A stretch of 9,627 bases of DNA from Nanobdellota archaeon (GTDB lineage: Archaea > Nanobdellota > Nanobdellia > Pacearchaeales > GW2011-AR1), in NCBI GenBank assembly GCA_018816625.1, contig JAHIVR010000044.1, forward strand, positions 1-9,627, given 5' to 3'. Numbering within the stretch: position 1 is the stretch's first letter; every line of letters begins with the position of its first letter. The position numbers and the translations under genes were made by a program. The notes under the pieces were generated by a model. It saw only the letters and a list, made by a program, of their open reading frames with translations, was not told the origin of the DNA and ran no database searches. Below are positions 1 to 6,336 of this stretch, in pieces.

Positions 1-842
1 ATGAGGTCTTTTAAAATTATAAAACTTTTATTTCCTGGAATATAATCAATTAAATCAGATTTAACAGCTTGTCTTAAGGCAAGTTCTGAATCAGCACTGC
101 ATGGGACAATCATCAAATCAGGAAACTCTTTCAAAAGCTTCTCATAATTTTTCTTAGAATTAAGCAAATCAATCTTATTTGCAGCTATAATCATAGGCTT
201 GCTTATCTTTCTCAAAATAGAGGCAAACTCTTTTAAATCAGAATCTTTCCATAAAGTTGGTTTTTCATCCAAACCCAGCTTCCTAAGAGCCTCTTTTACT
301 TGATCTTCTGTTACTTTTAATCCAGAAAACTGCTTTGCAACTGCCTCTGAAAACTTACCTTTTTCCATCTCAGTCTTTCTAGCAAAACTCTTCCAAGCTT
401 TAATAAATATATTATAATACCACATATCTAGCTCTTCTTCTAAAAACTCAATATCTTTACTAGGATCATGGTCTTTGCTAGGCTTACCTTCAATATCTGT
501 CTCACCACTAACATCTACAATATGAATAAAAGCATCTGCTTGCATAACATCACTAAGAAATTCATTCCCCATTCCTAATCCTCTATGGCTCCCTTCTACA
601 AGACCAGGGATATCTACAAGTTTTACAGGAACAAAACGTTGCCCATTAATACAAAAACCTTTTTGAGGGTTGCATTTAGTATTAAATTCTTTTTCTAAGC
701 ATTCTATTCTTACATATCCCACCCCTTCTGAGCTTTTCAAGGTTGTAAAGGGATAGCTAGCTATCTTAACCTCTGCTAAAGTCGCAGCTTTAAAAAAGGT
801 AGATTTTCCCACACTAGGCTTGCCAATTAAAGCTATTTTCAT
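1..842 (-). CDS. ychF: YchF/Obg-like GTPase, 3' end beyond window
   Basis: I translated this reading frame from the minus strand; it is open at the left edge, so only the first 280 residues are present. It begins MKIALIGKPSVGKSTFF, a clear Walker A/G1 motif (G7 to S14). The G3 motif DIPG is at residues 77-80 and the G4 motif NKID at 222-225, followed by a G5-like CSADSELALR stretch and a YIPG segment. This is the layout of the universally conserved YchF/OLA1 family (COG0012), cytosolic P-loop NTPases that associate with ribosomes. Archaeal members keep NKxD, whereas bacterial and eukaryotic ones have a changed G4 and prefer ATP, so GTP binding is more likely here. The C-terminal TGS domain should lie outside the window. 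The ATG follows the upstream gene's stop by 4 nt (TAA, TAAG, ATG) and has no clear Shine-Dalgarno site. Confidence 0.95.
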   Translation of the reverse strand, partial: MKIALIGKPSVGKSTFFKAATLAEVKIASYPFTTLKSSEGVGYVRIECLEKEFNTKCNPQKGFCINGQRFVPVKLVDIPGLVEGSHRGLGMGNEFLSDVMQADAFIHIVDVSGETDIEGKPSKDHDPSKDIEFLEEELDMWYYNIFIKAWKSFARKTEMEKGKFSEAVAKQFSGLKVTEDQVKEALRKLGLDEKPTLWKDSDLKEFASILRKISKPMIIAANKIDLLNSKKNYEKLLKEFPDLMIVPCSADSELALRQAVKSDLIDYIPGNKSFIILKDL

Positions 843-846
843 CTTA

Positions 847-2064
847 TTAAATATCCAACTTTAAAAAATATGTTCCTCCATTATTATATAAAATTTTATG
901 TTTAACTAAAGTATTTAATCTTTTCCTTATTTTTCCTCTTTCTAAATCAAGATAATCTTGCATATCTTTAACCCTAAAAAAGCCTTTTTCTTTTTTCAGT
1001 TTTATAGATAGATTCAATAATTTGAGAAGAATATCTTTGGGTATTGATTGCTCATTTGTAATATCCTCTAAAATATTTTTTTTATTTGAAGAAAAAAAAT
1101 TTATTTTCTCTTTAAACTTTTGGACATCTTTCTTTCTCATGCATTGCAACTCCCAGATTGCACTAACATAATCCCCTTTATTTTTCCAATTACGTCTTAT
1201 TATTCTTTTTAGATTTAAATTTGTATGGATTCCAAAATTAGATATCAATAAGTCCTGTATATCTATAAGTAAATTGGGTTTTATTATTTTAGATTTTAAA
1301 ATAAGGGGTATTTTATTCACAGAATAACTCTTTCCTAATGTTAGCCTATTAACAAATTCTTTAGGTAAAACATCTATTGTATCTGCTGCTTGACAACATG
1401 CAACTCTTCTATTTTCAACTTCTGGCCAACCCTCATCGTCAAAAAAATGTTGAATAAATAACTTTTTCTGAGATTTAGTACCTTGCTTAATAACTTTTGG
1501 AACAAAGGGGTTATGGAATAATTTTTTCCCTCTAGGGCTCCCCAATCTTTCTAATTGCCTTTTAACAAAAGAGGGGCATAAGATATAAGGGGTTCCATTT
1601 TTGTCTATTCTTTCTGAAATATTTACATCGCCAAAAACTTTTTTAACACATTTTTTAATCCTATTAATTAATTCTTCATTCTTATTTTTATACATAAAAT
1701 GAGACTGATTTAAATGGCCATCTGCTAAACTCGCTGCAAGAATAATGGCTATTTCATCAGATCCTAAGTATATTTCTGGGTTTGTATTGTTCCACCCTAT
1801 TTTTTCAATATACTGATTAATTCTATCATATTTTATATTTAAAAAATCCAAGATAATTTTTATGTTTTTAATATTCATCCCAGATCTATTCTTATAATTA
1901 TGAATTGAGGCCTTACTTATTTTAGTTATTTTGGATAAATTTTCTATAGTTTTTGCTTTTTTAATGCATCTATCAATCAGGCTTTTCAAATAATTATCAT
2001 CAATTTTTATACTTATAAAGTTTGGCTCATCATACCAACGATAGAAATTGGATATTCTCTCCAT
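847..2064 (-). CDS. free-standing LAGLIDADG homing-endonuclease-like protein with HTH and winged-helix ends
   Basis: The 405-residue protein has three parts. Residues about 25-80 resemble a Cro/CI-type helix-turn-helix, with recognition segment ITKISKASIHNYKNR. Residues about 100-330 carry two LAGLIDADG-type motifs, ILAASLADG (108-116) and FFDDEG (207-212), and the metal-binding acidic residues expected of active enzymes, D115 and D209, are present. Residues about 345-400 look like a winged helix (RVKDMQDYLDLERGKIRKRL). No intein splice residues flank it, and it is a separate gene rather than an insert in a host protein. Such proteins cut long DNA sites, but related LAGLIDADG folds with HTH domains (for example WhiA) act as regulators, so its activity is open. 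The start is set by a TATA box 25 nt upstream, implying a leaderless mRNA. It ends 4 nt before ychF. Confidence 0.85.
   Translation of the reverse strand: MERISNFYRWYDEPNFISIKIDDNYLKSLIDRCIKKAKTIENLSKITKISKASIHNYKNRSGMNIKNIKIILDFLNIKYDRINQYIEKIGWNNTNPEIYLGSDEIAIILAASLADGHLNQSHFMYKNKNEELINRIKKCVKKVFGDVNISERIDKNGTPYILCPSFVKRQLERLGSPRGKKLFHNPFVPKVIKQGTKSQKKLFIQHFFDDEGWPEVENRRVACCQAADTIDVLPKEFVNRLTLGKSYSVNKIPLILKSKIIKPNLLIDIQDLLISNFGIHTNLNLKRIIRRNWKNKGDYVSAIWELQCMRKKDVQKFKEKINFFSSNKKNILEDITNEQSIPKDILLKLLNLSIKLKKEKGFFRVKDMQDYLDLERGKIRKRLNTLVKHKILYNNGGTYFLKLDI
885..892 (-). promoter_or_regulatory. candidate TATA box for ychF inside the upstream gene
   Basis: On the minus strand this reads TTTATATA, centred about 46 nt before the ychF ATG. 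A start site about 25 nt downstream would fall near position 862 and give a short leader of about 20 nt. It lies in the last codons of the LAGLIDADG gene, so ychF could be transcribed independently of it. The region is AT-rich and chance TATA matches are common, so this is only a candidate. Confidence 0.4.
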
Positions 2065-2085
2065 ATAACTTTCACGTCATAAAAG

Positions 2086-2093
2086 ATTATAAA
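2086..2093 (-). promoter_or_regulatory. TATA box of the LAGLIDADG gene, leaderless
   Basis: The minus strand reads TTTATAAT, centred about 25 nt before the ATG at 2064. Archaeal transcription starts about 25 nt downstream of the TATA centre, so the mRNA would begin at or within a few bases of the start codon. No Shine-Dalgarno sequence is present, which fits leaderless translation. Confidence 0.6.
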
Positions 2094-2102
2094 TGTTACT
2101 AT

Positions 2103-2120
2103 CCCCATTCCTTTATGGGG
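2103..2120. repeat. perfect 6-bp inverted repeat upstream of the LAGLIDADG promoter
   Basis: CCCCAT and ATGGGG are exact reverse complements separated by TCCTTT. The element lies about 9 bp upstream of the minus-strand TATA box, just beyond where TFB would contact DNA. That is a usual place for an archaeal regulator site. As RNA it would form a six-pair hairpin on either strand. An operator role is inference. Confidence 0.5.
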
Positions 2121-2122
2121 CA

Positions 2123-2152
2123 AAGGTAGTAATCCTTGGACCTTATTTTTTT
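2123..2152 (+). terminator. hairpin plus T-tract, plus strand
   Basis: AAGGT (2123-2127) and ACCTT (2140-2144) can pair across a 12-nt loop, followed by A and seven T residues (2146-2152). T-tracts are the main intrinsic termination signal in archaea. No plus-strand gene lies upstream in the window, so it would stop antisense transcription coming from the left. The stem is short and the call is tentative. Confidence 0.35.
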
Positions 2153-2206
2153 GACTATTTTTCTATTTCATTCAAATTAATATGTAAGAACTTAATAAAA
2201 TTATCT

Positions 2207-2243
2207 AAAAAGTAAAAACCCAGGGTTGCAATGCAATCCTGGG
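2207..2243 (-). terminator. 12-bp hairpin with T-tract, minus strand
   Basis: CCCAGGGTTGCA (2219-2230) faces TGCAATCCTGGG (2232-2243), complementary except for one position. Read on the minus strand, the hairpin is followed directly by TTTTTACTTTTT (2218-2207), the shape of an intrinsic terminator. The single imperfect pair is G-U in plus-strand RNA but A-C in minus-strand RNA, so the stem is slightly better on plus, where there is no T-tract. It could end read-through from the long minus-strand array to the right and shield the LAGLIDADG/ychF genes. Confidence 0.45.
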
Positions 2244-2245
2244 GG

Positions 2246-2279
2246 TATATAAATATTAAAGATTGCGTATATTTATATA
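2246..2279. promoter_or_regulatory. mirror pair of TATA-like boxes
   Basis: TATATAAATAT (2246-2256) and its exact reverse complement (2269-2279) are separated by 12 nt. Each arm matches the archaeal TATA consensus on its own strand, so two overlapping promoters facing each other are possible. The plus-strand one would start near 2276, giving a leader of about 100 nt for the 184-residue gene. The minus-strand one would start near 2248, directly in front of the hairpin at 2219-2243. AT-rich composition makes partial chance matches likely, but an 11-bp exact inverted repeat is notable. Confidence 0.4.
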
Positions 2280-2338
2280 TTTTCCCATCTCACTTTCCCA
2301 ACAAGACCAATTAACATAATTTATTCCGGAAAGCAAGC

Positions 2339-2376
2339 TTTTTATACTTTCTCAACTACTAGTTAACATAAAGGGG
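2339..2376 (+). promoter_or_regulatory. TATA box and ribosome binding site of the 184-residue gene
   Basis: TTTTTATA at 2339-2346 would place the start site near 2368. AAGGGG at 2371-2376 lies 7 nt before the ATG at 2384, a good ribosome-binding distance, and supports this start. The small palindrome AAAGCAAGCTTT (2330-2341) overlaps the upstream edge of the TATA box. Confidence 0.5.
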
Positions 2377-2383
2377 AATAAAA

Positions 2384-2938
2384 ATGTCATTTATAGAAAA
2401 TCTTGGATATACTTTACTGGGATTCATAATAATAGTGTCTGTATTTCTTCTAATCTTAGCAATAATAGAAAAAAAACTCCTTATAAGACTCATAAAAGGA
2501 AGAACATCAAGAAACCAACTCTATATAGATAAAATATCAAAACTAGACATAAATAAACCAAAAGAGTCTCTAATGGTTCTTAATAGCACGACAAAAAATT
2601 TCTTCAAAGAGGCCTTCCACATTTCTGGAACACTTGAATACTCTGAATTTCAAAGAATATTCAAACAAAAAAACAATAAGAAAGCTGAAGATTTCTCAAG
2701 AAAAATGACAAATTACTTATATTCAAATAAAACCATAACTACCCCAGAAATCCAAGAACTGATAAGGCTCATTGCAGAAATAATAAGCAGTAATAAAATA
2801 ATAGACAAAGAAGAAAGGAAAAGACTTGACCAAAGAAGCCTTGAACTAGACAAATCACGGGACTCAAGGAAGATTCACATACCGGGTATTGGCAAGAAAA
2901 AACTCAAGAACAAGAAGAAGGATAGCCAGGAAGATTAA
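2384..2938 (+). CDS. small membrane-anchored protein, unknown function
   Basis: I do not recognise this 184-residue protein. Residues about 8-28 form one strongly hydrophobic segment (LGYTLLGFIIIVSVFLLIL), followed by a basic patch (KKLLIRLIKGR), so the rest is predicted to be cytoplasmic. The soluble part is mostly helical and charged, with a possible helical pair at 84-137 (EFQRIFKQK and PEIQELIRLIAEII). The tail is very lysine-rich. The gene has its own TATA box and ribosome binding site. Its last 24 codons run antisense to the end of the VWA gene on the other strand. It could be a local membrane partner of the neighbouring array, but nothing in the sequence shows this. Confidence 0.75.
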   Translation: MSFIENLGYTLLGFIIIVSVFLLILAIIEKKLLIRLIKGRTSRNQLYIDKISKLDINKPKESLMVLNSTTKNFFKEAFHISGTLEYSEFQRIFKQKNNKKAEDFSRKMTNYLYSNKTITTPEIQELIRLIAEIISSNKIIDKEERKRLDQRSLELDKSRDSRKIHIPGIGKKKLKNKKKDSQED

Positions 2939-3784
2939 ATACTCATATAATCCTATAGAAACCTTTCTCTTAGTCAATTTAAATATTCCAGCGTAAGCTG
3001 CAGATAAATTTTCAATACTTTCTGCCGAAGAATAAGTTCCACCAGTACTATATGCAATACTCTTCAAAGAATCTTCATCAATCTTTAATAAAGCAAACTC
3101 TGTATTTCCTCCCTCTTTTGTTCCCATCCCTATACTATGAACCACAACATCATTCCTCTTAGCATAGTCAATAGCATCATCCATAGTGCCAACATTTATC
3201 TGTCCGTCACTCAACAAGACTATAGACTTACTCCCCTCATTTATCATTAAATTAGTAGATGATAAAACAGCCTCGTAGAGATCCGTTCCTCCTAACCCGC
3301 TAGTTTTTATTTGATTAACAGCTCTTTTCAGCTCGTCCCTTTTTTGAGTCATATCTATCTCTATTCTTGAACTTGAAGAAAAAGAAATAACTCCCATGTT
3401 TACATCTATAGGAGCAGAATCAATAAATTCTGAAGCAACCTGTTTTGCTGCAGTTATTCTATCGGGAACAAAATCATCTGCCTCCATACTTTGAGAAGAA
3501 TCAATAGCTAAGACAAAAGAAAAATCACTAGACTCAGCAGTAGTATGAAAAGTAAACCCAGAAACAGCAAGAACCATCGCCATAATAATTAAAATATTAA
3601 GTCCTAAGACAACAAGATTTTTTGAAAAAAAGTCAATCCCTTGTATTTTTGCGATTGCTTCAAAATTAGCAAACTTCAACGCCTTTTTTTTCTTATTTCC
3701 CAAGGCAAGAAAGTGTATAAAAAATAAAAGAGGTACCAAAAATAAAAGAAACAAATACTGTGGATGTGCAAAAGAAAACTCCAT
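2864..3784 (-). CDS. BatA-like VWA-domain membrane protein
   Basis: The 306-residue protein has two N-terminal membrane segments (about 8-27 and 56-77) joined by a KKKK-containing loop. A von Willebrand factor A domain follows (about 86-270), then a third membrane segment (279-298). The metal-ion-dependent adhesion site is complete: D95, S97 and S99 in DSSQS, T167 in GGTDL, and D193 in LLSDG. This is the architecture of the BatA/BatB family (COG2304). By the positive-inside rule the VWA domain faces outside, as proposed for BatA. It is the last gene of the MoxR array. Its ATG shares one base with the stop of the DUF58 gene (TAATG), and a GGAGG site lies 10 nt upstream, so translational coupling is likely. 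Its 3' end overlaps the convergent 184-residue gene by 75 bp. Confidence 0.92.
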   Translation of the reverse strand: MEFSFAHPQYLFLLFLVPLLFFIHFLALGNKKKKALKFANFEAIAKIQGIDFFSKNLVVLGLNILIIMAMVLAVSGFTFHTTAESSDFSFVLAIDSSQSMEADDFVPDRITAAKQVASEFIDSAPIDVNMGVISFSSSSRIEIDMTQKRDELKRAVNQIKTSGLGGTDLYEAVLSSTNLMINEGSKSIVLLSDGQINVGTMDDAIDYAKRNDVVVHSIGMGTKEGGNTEFALLKIDEDSLKSIAYSTGGTYSSAESIENLSAAYAGIFKLTKRKVSIGLYEYLIFLAILLLVLEFFLANTRYVNLP

Positions 3785-4698
3785 TAAAGACCCCCCTCCA
3801 CCCTTCTTTTCAAAAACAAAGCCAAAGGAACAGCAAAAGATTTATTTGTTACAAGATCAAGGGAATCGGCCTCGGTCCTCTTAATTATTTCCTCCACCGC
3901 CTTGGCCTGTTCGTAAGCATACTTCTCATAAGTAGCCTTAGCAAATTTTGGACTAACCACAACTTGTTCTCCAGTAACAGGATTTTCTAAAATAAGCTCT
4001 CCCTGTACACTCGGAAGAGTCATATCTAAAAGATCTCTAACTCTTATTAAAATTGTCTCGTATCTGTGAGAAATCAAACTTAATTTCTTTTCAGTTTGAT
4101 TAGTAACTTTAAGAAAATCTGAAACAACTATAACAGAGTGTATTGAATTATCTAGATATTCCATAGCAAAATCCAAGGCCGCATCAAGATTTGTGTTCCC
4201 TCCATATTGGCTTATATCAGATAACATATCTATAAAGAATCTAAAGTGCTTTTCCCCATTCTTTGGAGCTATAAAATGATGGACCTTATCACTAAAAAGT
4301 ATAAATCCAACTCTATCATTTATGTCCATTATAACCTTGGCAAATGCGGCGACCAATTCCGTATTAAATTCACACTTGAGTTTATCTCCAGAACCAAAAA
4401 CCATATTGCTTCCAACATCAATCATAAAGATAATCTTCAAATCTCTTTCCTCTTTATATTGTTTAACCAACAACTTCATGGACCTATTACTAGCCCTCCA
4501 ATCTATATCTGAAGCATCATCATCCGGAGTGTAATCCCTAAAAGCCTCAAACTCCAAACCCTTCCCCCTAAAGAGTAACTTGTAAATATCTCTCTTAAGT
4601 CTAAACTCTTTCATAATTTCTTGAAAATCACTTATTGCTGTTGCTATATCAACATTAAGTTTTGCTGTTTTTTTTGTTTTTTGTTTTAAAAACACCAT
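3784..4698 (-). CDS. DUF58 family protein, short cytoplasmic form
   Basis: The 304-residue protein shows the DUF58 signature at about 47-83: GLEFEAFRDYTPDDDASDID, then W, A and R, then KQYKEE. A VWA-like fold follows. Its MIDAS-like loop is DVGSNM (94-99), where glycine and asparagine replace the two canonical serines, while T169 and D194 are kept. There are no membrane segments, whereas many DUF58 proteins carry two at the N-terminus, so this is a soluble form. DUF58 proteins are regularly encoded next to MoxR ATPases and VWA proteins; their biochemical role is not settled, and a substrate or adaptor role for the ATPase is a common proposal. The start is 2 nt after the stop of the cysteine-rich gene, with a GGTGGGG stretch about 12 nt upstream acting as a possible ribosome binding site. 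Confidence 0.93.
   Translation of the reverse strand: MVFLKQKTKKTAKLNVDIATAISDFQEIMKEFRLKRDIYKLLFRGKGLEFEAFRDYTPDDDASDIDWRASNRSMKLLVKQYKEERDLKIIFMIDVGSNMVFGSGDKLKCEFNTELVAAFAKVIMDINDRVGFILFSDKVHHFIAPKNGEKHFRFFIDMLSDISQYGGNTNLDAALDFAMEYLDNSIHSVIVVSDFLKVTNQTEKKLSLISHRYETILIRVRDLLDMTLPSVQGELILENPVTGEQVVVSPKFAKATYEKYAYEQAKAVEEIIKRTEADSLDLVTNKSFAVPLALFLKRRVEGGL
3795..3799 (-). promoter_or_regulatory. Shine-Dalgarno site of the VWA gene
   Basis: The minus strand reads GGAGG within a longer G-run (GGGTGGAGGGGGG, 3803-3791), 10 nt before the ATG at 3784. It lies inside the last codons of the DUF58 gene and supports the overlapping start. Confidence 0.65.
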
Positions 4699-4700
4699 TT

Positions 4701-5060
4701 CTAGTTAACCCCACCCAGAAGAACACATTTATTATCAACACACCCTAAAACACCTAAAGAAGCACATCCAACCTCGCAATTAACTCTATTACAATCTTCT
4801 TCTTTTTCATAAAGAGAGTAATCTTCTCCTTCAACATAGACAACATAATTTTCCTCTAATCCAGCAACATCTCTGTTAATAGGCATGGGACAGTTACAAC
4901 AAGAGCCAATATTAATTACATAAACACAATCATCTACAGTTTCACAATAATCATACTCAACAACCTGGTTTTTTTCAACAATAAACCCATCCCAAAAGAT
5001 AATCACTAAAGCTACTAAAACAACCACAACAATCAAAAATATCCAACTTTTCTTTTCCAT
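4701..5060 (-). CDS. membrane-anchored cysteine-rich exported protein
   Basis: The 119-residue protein starts MEKKSW followed by a hydrophobic segment (about 7-23), which fits an N-terminal signal anchor with the rest outside. The exported part holds ten cysteines (39, 45, 54, 55, 57, 90, 95, 99, 107, 112), including an SCCNCP cluster and a C-terminal GCVDNKCVL. The even number and spacing suggest five disulfides, though the CCNC cluster might instead bind a metal. It has no N-x-S/T sequon. Its layout recalls small secreted proteins with conserved eight-cysteine clusters, but I cannot name the family with certainty. It lies 50 nt after moxR and 2 nt before the DUF58 gene, so it is probably co-expressed. 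The 50-nt spacer can form a small hairpin (5078-5095). No good ribosome binding site was seen. Confidence 0.8.
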   Translation of the reverse strand: MEKKSWIFLIVVVVLVALVIIFWDGFIVEKNQVVEYDYCETVDDCVYVINIGSCCNCPMPINRDVAGLEENYVVYVEGEDYSLYEKEEDCNRVNCEVGCASLGVLGCVDNKCVLLGGVN

Positions 5061-5110
5061 TTTACTGAACTTGTGAAGGAAACACCATAGCTTCCCTGTA
5101 TTTTATCATT

Positions 5111-6328
5111 TTATATGCTAACCAAATTAAGAATCTCATCAATGATTTTGTCAGAATCTATTCCCTCTGCTCTGGCTTTATAGTTTAAGATTATTCTATG
5201 TCTTAAAACCAAATGCACAACTTCTTTAACATCTTGAGGAATAACATAATTTCTTCCATTCATCAAAGCCCAGGCCTTAGAAGCAATAAAAACACCTATG
5301 CTCGCCCTTGGGCTCCCCCCCCAATCTATATACTTCCCGTGTTCAAAATCCTTTTTTCTTGTTTTATTAATTATTTTAACTATATACTTTTTTATCTTTT
5401 CATCTATGTATATGTCTTTTGTTATCCTCTGCATTTCTAATATCTTTTCAGGAGATAAAATGGGTTTAATATCAAAAGATTCGAATGCTCTTAAAGTTAT
5501 ATTGTTTTCCATAATCTCAACCTCTTGTTCTGAATTAGGATATCCAATTAACACCTTAAATAGAAATCTATCAACCTGGGCTTCAGGAAGAGCATAAACT
5601 CCGCTAGTTTCTAAAGGATTGTTGTTCGCCATAACAAAAAAAGGTTTTGGAAGAGGATAGGTCTCCTTTGCAATAGTTACCTGTTTCTCCTGCATTGCTT
5701 CTATCATGGCAGATTGTGTTTTAGGTGGACTTCTATTAATCTCATCCGCAATTATGAAGTTGGCAAATATAGGACCTTTTATTGTTTCGAATCCTTTGTT
5801 AGGAGTGTAGGTTGTAACTCCAAGAATATCGCTAGGTAATAAATCCACAGTAAACTGTATTCTTTTTGAACTACAACCAGACGCTTCTGCAAGAGCCTTA
5901 ACTAATAGGGTTTTAGCAATCCCGGGAACTCCCTCTAATAAAACGTGTCCATCACAAAGAAGTGCAGCCATAAAAGCATCTATAATTTTTTCTTGACCTA
6001 TAATTGCCTTACCCACCTCTTTCTTTGTGACCGATAAAAGATTGTAAACCTCTCTTATTTCATCTGGAACGTCATCTCCAACGCTATAATCAAGAGCACC
6101 ATCCTTAGTTTTCGGTTTACTAAAAGAAGATTTCTCTGGAGCTTTCACTGGAAGTTTTGCAATGGATTTTGGTTGGGGCTTAATATTCCCCCTAACAGAT
6201 AAAATCTCTTTTATTTCATCATCTGTATAATTGTTTTTTTTCAAAAGCTCTCTTATCTCATTATTATTATACCCTTTTTTAACAGCACTCTTAACCCAAA
6301 TCTCCATCTCTTTTTTATTTATTACCAT
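5111..6328 (-). CDS. MoxR-type AAA+ ATPase with N-terminal helical extension
   Basis: The 405-residue protein contains a full MoxR ATPase core from about residue 88. Walker A is GVPGIAKT (133-140) and Walker B is FIIADEINR (D195, E196) followed by SPPKTQSAMIEAMQE. Sensor 1 is in MANNNP (233-238), the arginine finger is R254 in VDRF, and sensor 2 is R341 in GGSPRAS. MoxR proteins are cytosolic ring ATPases (PF07726/COG0714) thought to remodel or metallate VWA-containing partners. Unusually, residues 1-45 form a predicted small helical domain resembling UBA-like three-helix units (KKGYNNNEIRELLKKNNYTD), linked to the core by a Lys/Pro-rich segment (50-75). The start is supported by GGAG 9 nt upstream. 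It heads the tight MoxR, Cys-rich, DUF58, VWA series. Confidence 0.96.
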   Translation of the reverse strand: MVINKKEMEIWVKSAVKKGYNNNEIRELLKKNNYTDDEIKEILSVRGNIKPQPKSIAKLPVKAPEKSSFSKPKTKDGALDYSVGDDVPDEIREVYNLLSVTKKEVGKAIIGQEKIIDAFMAALLCDGHVLLEGVPGIAKTLLVKALAEASGCSSKRIQFTVDLLPSDILGVTTYTPNKGFETIKGPIFANFIIADEINRSPPKTQSAMIEAMQEKQVTIAKETYPLPKPFFVMANNNPLETSGVYALPEAQVDRFLFKVLIGYPNSEQEVEIMENNITLRAFESFDIKPILSPEKILEMQRITKDIYIDEKIKKYIVKIINKTRKKDFEHGKYIDWGGSPRASIGVFIASKAWALMNGRNYVIPQDVKEVVHLVLRHRIILNYKARAEGIDSDKIIDEILNLVSI

Positions 6329-6336
6329 CTTTTTTT

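Larger units (their letters stand above)
2065..2383. other. divergent intergenic region, no gene seen
   Basis: This 319-nt stretch separates the minus-strand LAGLIDADG/ychF pair from the plus-strand 184-residue gene. I found no convincing open reading frame, tRNA or rRNA in it. It contains, in order, a TATA box for the left gene, an 18-bp palindrome, two hairpins with T-tracts pointing toward each other, a mirror pair of TATA-like boxes, and a TATA box with ribosome binding site for the right gene. A small RNA between 2140 and 2280 cannot be excluded. Confidence 0.6.

Noticed and set aside
847..2064. Intein or intron-borne endonuclease
   Set aside because: No splice-junction Cys/Ser or terminal His-Asn motifs and no split host gene: ychF begins with its own intact N-terminus 4 nt downstream.
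2219..2243. Possible tRNA T-arm-like sequence (GGTTGCAATGCAATCC)
   Set aside because: There is no acceptor stem, D-arm or anticodon arm at the right distances, and the sequence is better explained as one continuous hairpin.
3760..3990. Plus-strand open frame of 76 codons
   Set aside because: It lies antisense to the VWA/DUF58 junction, has no family resemblance and no ribosome binding site, and is explained by codon composition of the real genes.
4246..4534. Two overlapping plus-strand open frames (88 and 70 codons)
   Set aside because: Both are antisense to the core of the DUF58 domain, which is clearly coding; they overlap each other in different frames.
5078..5095. Small hairpin between moxR and the cysteine-rich gene as a terminator
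   Set aside because: Six pairs with one wobble and no T-tract on the coding strand; the tight downstream genes argue for read-through.
5213..5597. Two plus-strand open frames (75 and 99 codons)
   Set aside because: They are antisense to conserved MoxR sensor 1 and sensor 2 regions and look like shadows.
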